Below are positions 56,414 through 64,000 of a stretch of 64,000 nucleotides of DNA, in pieces. The stretch is taken from positions 372,001-436,000 of the forward strand of contig JAMWFC010000056.1 in NCBI GenBank assembly GCA_027475525.1, read 5' to 3'. The stretch is from Macrolepiota albuminosa. Its lineage: Eukaryota; Basidiomycota; Agaricomycetes; Agaricales; Agaricaceae. The position numbers and the translations under genes are program-made. Position 1 is the first letter of the stretch. Every line of letters starts with the position of its first letter. Under the pieces are notes generated by a model. The model was not told where the DNA came from and searched no databases. It saw only the letters and a program-made list of their open reading frames with translations.

Positions 56414-58655
56414 CTATGGATCAGCATTGGTGGGCGACCGGCCGAGGGCACTTTTCGGTAGTACCGGCATGCTGCTGATAGCATCGTAGTTCCTAGAACT
56501 TGCTGCCAGAAGAGGAGAAGAATCGGAGCGAATAGAGAGAGAATCCGATCTCCGTTGCCGTTCGACGATACTGAGGCAGCTAGTCGTCAGTCCTGAGCTG
56601 TTTTGAGTGAGGATATCAAAACACACCCCCTCATTATGGCATTATTCGTGGCGCGCCTTGCGCTTCGTTTACTCTGATTGTCAGTGAGGATATCAAAACA
56701 CACCCCCTCATTATGGCATTATTCGTGGCGCGCCTTGCGCTTCGTTTACTCTGATTGTCTCATAACGGTCGTCTCATCTACGATTTCTTCGGAAATGATC
56801 TCCTGAGAAAAGATGTAAGTGGTGAGGGTCACAGTGTCTGTAGTTCATTCACCTCGATGACATCTAGAAAGAATCAGATTTTTAGAAGACAACGTGAGAT
56901 ATTATTGGCCGTACCTTCCAGGGTGATCACCCCTATGGCACCCCCCGCTTGACCAGGGGTCTTACTGATCAGTAAAAGATGAGCACGACCCGTCTGGCTA
57001 GGGTCAAACGTTCCATTCAAGCCTGTTAAATTGAACAATGGAAGGCGGACTTACAAATAGTCCAATGCTTGGAAGCAATTTATGGAAGGGTGGGCTTCGG
57101 GTAAAATAGAAAGCGGAAAAGCTGACACAGGAAGCGCTTTTGCGGGATCATAAGTCAAAAGCTACTCGAACTTGGCTGAGCAATGGTTCCCGAGAATATA
57201 AAAAATGTATACCTTCTTAATGAGAAGCAGTCCAATGAATGCAGTCGGGTCTTCGGGTGTGTGAACGGGGAAACGCGAGTAGCCGCTGGATAGGCTGAGA
57301 AATGGAGCATGATAGTGAATTTGGGGAAAGTGGGCGTCGGAGGTCCACCTACATGGAATCCACCTTAGCGTGATCGAGAATGGTATCCGAGCTCAATGTA
57401 ACCGTGTCCTGTTGAGAGTCAGCCGTCGTCGTTGATGACGTAAGGGTATACTAACTTTAATACATGTCATAATAGTTTCCACTTTCTTGGTGTTGAGCTC
57501 CAATACTCCATTCAGTATGTTTATCTCGTCATCACGGAGGGGCTCTTCGCCCGTACGATGAAATTGGAGAAAAGACTTGAGCTCCGCCTTCTTGTAGGTA
57601 TTGTGTTCATTACCTCCGAGAACCCAGTCGAGTAATTTAGCTATTGGGTAGGCAATAGGGGCTATCATGACATCATCAGAAAGTCTGATGAATATGAAAC
57701 CGGAGATTGATTGTACTGACAGAGGATCCACATAAGGGCAAGAACAAGCGGAGCGCATTTGGCGCCGATGGCAAGTCCGTAGCGGACACAAACGGCCTGC
57801 GGAATGATTCTAACACCAAGTTCAGGTTCAAAGTGGTGTCGAAGATCACACCGTTATACGCACTCTCTGGAGGAGACAAAACTTGAGTATGAGGTGTCAA
57901 ATCTTATGAAGCACGCACCCGAAAATGACTAAACCATATGAAACCATTCAGTGACCTGGCAGGTGATGAATGATGTGCACTCACCAATTGCTGTTGTAGA
58001 GATAGCTACTGCAGCAATTCCTCCACCGATCTACCGCGCGACATTCAGTCAAGGATTGAGAACAAAAGGGTCGAACGTACGGCGCTGTCGAGGAAAATGG
58101 GCAAACTTTCGTTGATAACCTAACAGGAAAGTGAGGAATTGAACCTCATTTCTTGTTCTTTGTTCTACTTACCACATTGCACAGAAGCAGAACCTTGACT
58201 CGCGTTGTAATGATTGCCACAATCTAGATGATACAAAATAACTTACGACGAGAATCCAATGACGCCCTCTTGACATCAACTCGAGAACTATAAATGGATT
58301 ATTTAGGACATGTAACATGCACAGAATCATCCAATACCTTTTTTTGCGTTCCGTTGCTCATAAAAATCCTCAGACGAGGTAGCCAATACACGTAGGTGGA
58401 GGTCATCGAGTCCCATAAGTCCAAGTGTCAACCTGATACGTGTCAAGTCAATATCACATATTCAAGGAAAACAATTTACCCAGCAAATACACCGCCCAGA
58501 AGAACGAGTACAGCGCTAACGGTCATATGAAACCAGAACTCAGGCGAGCCTGGCTCTGCGACAGGTCGATGCTTGCGGCCATCGGCGAGCATGGTATGTA
58601 TTGGAGACGACGAGGCTACCGCTCTTAACAGGAGAAGAAGCCATAAGTTTCTCAT
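56414..58655 (-). CDS. CNNM/Mam3-like membrane protein (DUF21 plus CBS), with apparent frameshifts near the 3' end
   Basis: Homologue of yeast Mam3 and the metazoan CNNM metal transporters or regulators. ATG 58655 gives MRNLWLLLLLRAVASSSPIH. The first membrane helix (MTVSAVLVLLGGVFAG) joins to LTLGLMGLDDLHLRVLATSS, the DUF21 core. Small exons give further helices and VINESLPIFLDSAI. The exon near 57480-57700 reads AYPIAKLLDWVLGGNEHNTY, KKAELKSFLQFHRTGE and EINILNGVLELNTKKVETIM, then the CBS region (YSRFPVHTPEDPTAFIG, GGAIGVITLEDVIEEIISEE). After EEIVDET the family reads D-R-Y-E-D-N-x-S; here two single Gs seem missing near 56755-56775. The exact 77-bp duplication 56606-56759 interrupts the next exon (KRSARRATNNAIMRG). 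The C-terminus IVERQRRSDSLSIRSDS ends at 56414. The breaks may be assembly errors. Confidence 0.85.
56606..56759. repeat. Exact 77-bp tandem duplication (E)
   Basis: AGTGAGGATATCAAAACACA...ACTCTGATTGTC occurs at 56606-56682 and 56683-56759, identical. It falls in the last coding exons of the Mam3-like gene. Removing one copy reunites NNAIMRG, a canonical intron (GTGTGT to GACTAG) and CLSIVERQRRSD. Confidence 0.97.
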
Positions 58656-58797
58656 TTAGAGAAAGAAATGTACGCGATCGGCGTTGAAAACGCTCAGATA
58701 TTTAAACCAAGTTGCCCGCGGACTTCCAGTCAGTTTACGTAATGCCGCGACATCATTCGCTTGGCGTTGTTTACCAAGACCTTCTCTGCCTTTTTCA
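58656..58797. promoter_or_regulatory. Short bidirectional promoter region (Mam3-like / TRM2)
   Basis: Only 142 bp separate the start of the minus-strand Mam3-like gene from the chosen start of plus-strand TRM2, so the two probably share a promoter. If TRM2 has an upstream exon, the gap is smaller. No clear TATA box seen. Confidence 0.5.
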
Positions 58798-60843
58798 ATG
58801 CAGGTGGCTGGGCGAATCAGACTTGGTGGACTTATCAAATCCCTCCCGCAAATCCGGCGAGGATACCTCTATCTCCCTGATAGGTCCACAATGCTGGAAT
58901 CTCCAAAGGCTGGGCAGATCCATGCCCTCCCACCCACTGAGCTTGAATTGCCATTGGGGAAAAAGCCCAGGTTCGCGAACCAACGGGGTCACAAGAAGGA
59001 GAGCAAGCGCGCAAAAAAACACAGGGAAAAAAAATTAGGTCTTCCAGAGCCTTGCTCTGCAGAGGATGTCGTATGGAGAGATATCATAGCAGTCCTTGGA
59101 CAGGATGTTGTCGATCAAGCTTTGGAGGAAGGCACAGAATTTGACTCTCCATTCGAGTTCCACCAAGAATTAGAAATCGAGGTGTCTAGCATCTGTTCCA
59201 ATGGTACGTGAGTTCTTGAATGAGTATTTTAAGTATCCTTCATGTCAAGTTCAATTATTCCGAGCACTTCTCGAATGGATGAAGCTTACCTTTCAATAGG
59301 CGAGGCGATCGCCCGTTCACCTGACGAGTCACGGCCATGGACAATCATTGTTCCATTTGCACTCCCAGGCGAGAAGATCAAAGCGCGAATATACCGCAAC
59401 TCAAGGCTCCATTCGTTTGCTGACCTAGTAGAGGTCATAACACCAAATACCGCACTTCGGGACGACAACCGCGTCAGGTGTCAATACTTTGGGACATGCG
59501 GAGGATGCCAATATCAGGTACACCGCACCGCTATCTCTGATGTCTTACCTATTATGTGTTGTGTAGATGTTGTCCTACCAGACCCAGTTAGACTGGAAAC
59601 GAGATGTTGTTGTCAAAGCGTACAAAAACTTCTCTGGTGTGGATAACTCCCATTGTTCAATCGCACTGCGGCTAATGAACGACACCAGGCCTCGCTGAGT
59701 CGAGTGTACCGTCCATCCAGGCCACAATCGGATCACCGTTACAGTACGAATACCGCACAAAACTCACGCCTCACTTCGAAGCTCCTCCAAAGTCCGCCAA
59801 GAGAAATCCGGTCCCTTCAGAAACCAAACCTGAATGGCTGAAGATCGGTTTCAATCGAGCCGGGACTTCAAAAACGATGGATATCGAGGTAATCGATCTT
59901 TCTACACGGCCATCTCCGTTGACTGATTTATCTGTGAGAAGGATTGTCCTATTGCCACCTCAGTTATAAATGAAGCTTACCGCTCCGCTCGGGAGGACAT
60001 CGCCAAGTATGCTCCACCTGTTCTCTCTTCATTCATCAATCACTTAAGAGATGCTTCAGAAACATCTATACGTACAAGAAAGGCGTGTCTTTACTATACC
60101 GTGACTCCCTGCCTATCCCATCTGCGTCTAAGACTGGTGAGACCTCAAACTCTCTCGATGCGTTATCGGCATCCCTAGAAACCCATGTCTGCATCACCGA
60201 TCATAAGGCTACCGCCAGAGAGAAGGTTGGGGACTTCACTTTTGAATACAAAGCTGGATCATTCTTCCAGAACAACAACTCTGTTCTCATACCTCTCACG
60301 CATTACGTTCGCGATGCCATCCTCCCCACTCCCACGGGTTCAGTCACCCTCGACTCAGACGCACAGCCACCCACTCACCTGGTCGATGCCTACTGCGGTG
60401 CAGGGCTCTTCGCTATCACCCTTTCCCCCCACTTCCAAACTGTAGCTGGTATCGAGCTGTCAGAAGACTCTATCAAGGCCGCCAAGAACAATGCGGCGCT
60501 CAATGCGATTCCGGAAGAGAAAATATCCTTCCGTGCCGGCGACGCCGCGGACATCTTCGCTACCGTTGGCGACTTTCCCCCAGAAAAGACGGTGCTGGTC
60601 ATTGATCCGCCGCGAAAGGGGTGCGACGACAACTTCATTCGACAACTCCTGGAGTTCAGGTGTGCGACGGTGGTGTATGTCAGCTGTAATGTGCATACGC
60701 AGGCTAGGGACGTGGGGAAGATTTTGAAGGCGACGGAGGGGGAGGAGAAGGGGAGGAAGTACGTCTTGGAGAGTGTTCGTGGATTCGACCTATTTCCGCA
60801 GACAGCGCATGTGGAGTCTGTCGCTGTACTTCGATTGGCATAG
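58798..60843 (+). CDS. TRM2: tRNA (uracil-5-)-methyltransferase, Trm2/TrmA family
   Basis: Makes 5-methyluridine at position 54 of tRNA with SAM. The N-terminal extension is basic (GHKKESKRAKKHREKKLG). An intron ending TTTCAATAG leads to GEAIARSPDES and a TRAM-like region (TIIVPFALPGEKIKARIYRN). Iron-sulfur-type cysteines appear in VRCQYFGTCGGCQYQ (C-x5-C-x2-C) with a fourth in DCPIATSVI. Rossmann motifs follow: AGSFFQNNNSVLIPL, LVDAYCGAGLFAITLSP, VAGIELSEDSIKAAKNNA and VLVIDPPRKGCDDNFI. The catalytic cysteine lies in VVYVSCNVHTQARD, and QTAHVESVAVL is the usual C-terminus. Five or six short introns splice cleanly, including one that restores KNIYTYKKG. ATG 58798 is the first in-frame methionine; the same frame is open upstream. 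Confidence 0.92.
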
Positions 60844-61060
60844 AAACAACAAGGTTAGATTTTACCTTTTGAGCGTCTTGGATGTGGTGCAGTGAGCTCG
60901 TTTTGGCTTTCCGAGTCGGTGTTTTCTCACGTTCCAGACCTGTTTTTACGTTGTAAACTCTCGTTATGAACTGTACATTCACTGCTTCTCGTCTTCCAGA
61001 ATGTGAACGCCATCGGCGTTCTCCGCTCAGCCAGGCCTTCCAGTGGGGCTTCCACCTCAT

Positions 61061-61068
61061 TTAAAAAG
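61061..61068 (+). promoter_or_regulatory. TATA-like box upstream of the cerato-platanin gene
   Basis: TTAAAAAG within CATTTAAAAAGCC lies about 50 bp before ATG 61118. Position and sequence fit a fungal TATA element; weak evidence. Confidence 0.3.
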
Positions 61069-61117
61069 CCAGCCAACTCGCCAATGCATCTCTCATTTCT
61101 CGTACAATCCAACAGAC

Positions 61118-61552
61118 ATGCAGTTCCTCAGCTTAGCTCTCAGTGCCTTCATCTCCCTCCTTATTTCGTCCTCTCTCGGGGTAATAGTATCCCACGACAA
61201 AGACTATGACGACGCTTCCAAGTCCCTCAACGAAGTCGCCTGCTCGGATGGCTTCAACGGCCTCGAAACGCGCGGCTACACAACATTCGGATCTATCCCC
61301 AACTTTCCGTACATCGGGGGCTCCTCTGAGGTCCAAGGCTGGAACTCGACCAAATGCGGCGCGTGCTACAACCTCACTTATACTGGTGCGGACAGGCAGA
61401 GTAGGAGCGTGTTTATTACGGCTGTAGACCGGACCAGTTCTGGGTTTAATGTTGCGCAGCCGGTGTTTGAGAAGCTCGTGGGCTCGTTGAAGGTTGGGAA
61501 GGCGGAGATTAACGCGCATGAGGTTGAAAGGTCGTTCTGTGGTTTCAAGTAG
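61118..61552 (+). CDS. Cerato-platanin family protein
   Basis: Small secreted, double-psi beta-barrel protein found on fungal cell walls and in culture fluid; it binds chitin oligomers and can trigger plant defence. ATG 61118 gives a signal peptide (MQFLSLALSAFISLLISSSL), with mature VIVSHDKDYDDASKSLNEVA. The four conserved cysteines are in ACSDGFNGLETRGYTTFGSI, KCGACYNLTYTG (two) and RSFCGFK at the end. Length (144 codons, intronless) is typical of the family. The open frame extends upstream of this ATG, but the signal peptide fixes the start. Confidence 0.93.
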   Translation: MQFLSLALSAFISLLISSSLGVIVSHDKDYDDASKSLNEVACSDGFNGLETRGYTTFGSIPNFPYIGGSSEVQGWNSTKCGACYNLTYTGADRQSRSVFITAVDRTSSGFNVAQPVFEKLVGSLKVGKAEINAHEVERSFCGFK

Positions 61553-62768
61553 ACAGGTTCGAAAGGTGATTTTTGTTTTTTGAAGAGTGTTCGTTCTTTT
61601 CTTACTGTTTCTTTTTGGTCTCTACCTAGGTCTGTTGAAAAATGTTGATACTGTTGTGTTTATACACAATTTAGACGCTTGTGTTCTTATCTGCTGTGAA
61701 TGGTGGCTTGTGTTTGCCATTTAGTCCTGGATGATTCGGACATATTGCTTGCTGCTGAAGACACGGCGGAGACAGCTAGCTTGAATATTGATCATCTTCA
61801 TCTTGCAAAGGGTACTTGGGTATATTTCTTGGCCATCTGGCCTGCGAAATCTTTCGTATCTTAATTTCGACCCTCAAATTTTAAACCCCAAAAGATCAAT
61901 TCTTTAACAACGGACGCTGCGTGTTTCTACTGAATTCTTTCTCGGGCTTGGTAAGTCGGGACTTTGATACTGTTTTTTATTGACAGTCACCACTTGAGAT
62001 GCTACTAACCACCCGTTTTTGAAGCCAAGATTAAATGGGTGAGGATTTACATGCATCTACTGTTGACTCGTGCAATCCAGTTGTTCTTCAGAAGTCACAG
62101 CGAGATTCATTCGTAGAGCCCTTACTTTGACATTGATCTTTGACGAGTCTCCAACACGAACTCCTTCGTTTGTTCATTTTAGATTGAATGTTAACCGTAC
62201 CAACCCATACAACTTTCTGCCTCTTATCGCTTATGACCAACTCCATATCCTCAATAGTGGAGGTGTCGATGCCGAATGTAGTTATGACGAAGGAAGATGT
62301 CGGAGAGACAAGATTCGCATCATTGGACGGAGGGACGAAGGGAACCATCGCTTGTGTTACAACGATTGAACAAGCGAATAGAGCGTTAGACGCATATTGA
62401 AGACATTACCATTTCCAGATTACTCCATTTCTTGAGCCTAAATGAACGGACTTTGTAAAATAGTATTCTGCTAATAATATTGTGTGCCAAAGATGCACTA
62501 GTGATACTTCTCAGTACCGGAGTAAGACTTTGTAAAATAGTATTCTGCTAATAATATTGTGTGCCAAAGATGCACTAGTGATACTTCTCAGTACCGGAGT
62601 AAGTATCGTGAATGACAAGCTTAAAAGTACATCTGTCTGTTCCAATTCTATATACTACAGATGGAATGGTTCTGCTTGTCATAAAGCATGATGTTCATCG
62701 TAACGCTGATATGGATAGTGGTATGGTAACAGTCCATGAATGGTTGAGGGCCAAAGCTTCCAACTTCC
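61553..62768. other. Intergenic, with an unassigned ORF and 77-bp duplication (F)
   Basis: A plus-strand ORF at 62188-62400 (SSIVEVSMPNVVMTKEDVGE, TIEQANRALDAY) has an acceptor-like CATTTTAG just upstream but no partner exon or family I recognise. The duplication at 62449-62602 is listed separately. Confidence 0.35.
62449..62602. repeat. Exact 77-bp tandem duplication (F)
   Basis: GACTTTGTAAAATAGTATTC...CAGTACCGGAGTAA starts at 62449 and again at 62526, identical, intergenic. Confidence 0.97.
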
Positions 62769-64000
62769 TTACGCTGCAGCCATCGCAGCATCCCAGAATT
62801 CCCTTTCAAACTTAGTGCATTGCTCCCACACCTTGACCCATTCTGCAAATCGCGCAGGCGAAGGTGGATCATCTGCTGCTCGAGCTTCGATAAGGTCTAT
62901 AAAGTATAACCTTGAGTTATTCCTTAAAAAAACGATGTTGTTAAGCCCTTACCAAGTCCGACTTTGACAGCATCCTGGTATGTGTCCCCGCCATAATCGT
63001 CCATCCACTTCTTGTATATGTTACCATCGGTGACAACCCACGTATTAAGAAGTGCTGCTTCTTTCTTCAGCCAAAGGCCGACTTCACCGTACCCAAGAAG
63101 GCAGGCAAGCAGAGCCATGAGTAGTTTCGTGGTATCTCCTGTACATAGCTGCTCGAAAAACATTACTTCTCCTATCATTACTGTGTTACTCACCCTGCAA
63201 ACCGATGTCAATGAGGTAAGCGCCGTACGAAGTGCAAGCTGCACTCTCGGGCGTATTTTCCAATTCATCCACGGAAACCCCGAATTTGGCACAGTAATTC
63301 CTATGGGTATCAATTTCGGAGACTACACTGAAGATGATCTGAGCAGCACTTTCAATCGCTTTGAACGATGTGGACTTTGCAGCAAGGAGTCTGCTTGGTA
63401 TTAGTCGTTTCAGGATGATGTTGAGGCGCAACTCACCCATATGCACGTGCATAATACTTCAGGTAGTGGTAATCCTGTCTGTAAATCACAAGACGTAAGT
63501 GGGCGTGGATGTGCAATGCATCATGTACTTACATCATAAAATGGATAAAAGCTTTGCGTGATAGTGTACCGCGCCCCAACAGCTTAACAAAGTCGTGTTC
63601 GACGTATCCTTTCCAGTCCGAGAAGCTCCTTTCAATGAGTAATCGCGTGAGTGGGTAGGGATTGAAGGACGAAGCCCTAACGCCCAGTCAAATTAACACC
63701 GATTCCTCGAAACGGACCATACCGTGGTATCATTCTGCGTGCGATTGCGTGGAAATGGTTCAACGGCCCGTGTCCATGACCTATGGGTTTCGCCATCTGT
63801 ATCGCCAGATGCGTGTACACAACAGCATCTTTGACTGCCTCTCGTACTAGAAAACATGTCGGCGAGACATGCTTGATGATGATGAGAAGAAGACTAACGT
63901 ACAGTCAGACCCGCGCGCAAGACAACTTGCTATTGCCGCGCTTAGTGTGCAACCAGTTCCATGTGTGTTCTTGGTATTAATATGTGGTCTGACGAAGATG
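62769..64000 (-). CDS. THI20: Thi20-like HMP-P kinase / TENA fusion, C-terminal part
   Basis: Thiamine-pathway fusion enzyme: an N-terminal hydroxymethylpyrimidine phosphate kinase (ThiD) and a C-terminal TENA/thiaminase-II-like domain. The right edge cuts the gene. Visible kinase remnants: NTHGTGCTLSAAIASCLARG, with the anion-hole GTGC, then EAVKDAVVYTHLAIQMAKPI and GHGHGPLNHFHAI. TENA exons: SSFNPYPLTRLLIERSFSDW, LGRGTLSRKAFIHFM, YLKYYARAYGRLLAAKSTSF, PESAACTSYGAYLIDIGLQG, LLMALLACLLGYGEVGLWLK and AVKVGLG. The last exon is ARAADDPPSPARFAEWVKVW, ending EFWDAAMAAA with a stop at 62769. All visible motifs are normal for basidiomycete Thi20. Confidence 0.9.

Overview
The window is nuclear DNA of a mushroom-forming basidiomycete, most likely Agaricales. 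Genes carry many introns of about 45-70 bp with GT...AG ends and CTAAC-like branch sites. The gene families also fit: a fungal Helitron, two DUF6699 proteins, a cerato-platanin, a basidiomycete P450, and a Pcc1/Ste11-like HMG factor. No rRNA, tRNA or CRISPR array was found.

Region 1 (1-11682) reads best as one large Helitron lying on the minus strand and cut by the left window edge. Its RepHel protein is open from 4604 to base 1, contains the HUH and two-tyrosine Rep motifs, and is cut just before the expected Walker A motif of the helicase. Upstream come a 28-bp tandem array (about 5.2-5.5 kb), a divergent pair of multi-exon genes of unknown function (5924-8449 minus, 9201-10368 plus), a second patch of the same 28-bp motif (about 10.65-10.86 kb), a 51-bp array and a predicted 5'-TC terminus at 11682. 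That terminus abuts a stretch that is a degenerate copy of the phytase gene found at 15.3 kb, which supports the boundary.

Region 2 (11683-12680) is a mosaic pseudogene. About 208 bp of phytase exon 1 is fused to a decayed, intron-containing piece of the REV1 N-terminus with its BRCT domain.

Region 3 (12.7-25.4 kb) holds a single-pass membrane protein with duplicated mini-exons, a membrane-anchored histidine acid phosphatase (phytase family), a small secreted peptide, a cytochrome P450 and a secreted Diels-Alderase/kievitone-hydratase-like protein.

Region 4 (26.5-46 kb) has two DUF6699 genes, a calcipressin, an Lso2/CCDC124 homologue, a glyoxalase-like protein, a serine carboxypeptidase, an HMG-box factor, a large gene of unknown function and a small single-pass membrane protein.

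Region 5 (46-64 kb) has two non-autonomous DNA transposons, a PP2C (pyruvate dehydrogenase phosphatase type), a large cysteine-rich receptor-like membrane protein, an F-box/LRR-like protein, a CNNM/Mam3 protein head to head with TRM2, a cerato-platanin, and the C-terminal part of THI20 running off the right edge. This region also contains six exact tandem duplications, all with a period of 77 bp. They look like an assembly artefact from k=77 contig ends joined without merging, and one of them interrupts the Mam3 gene.
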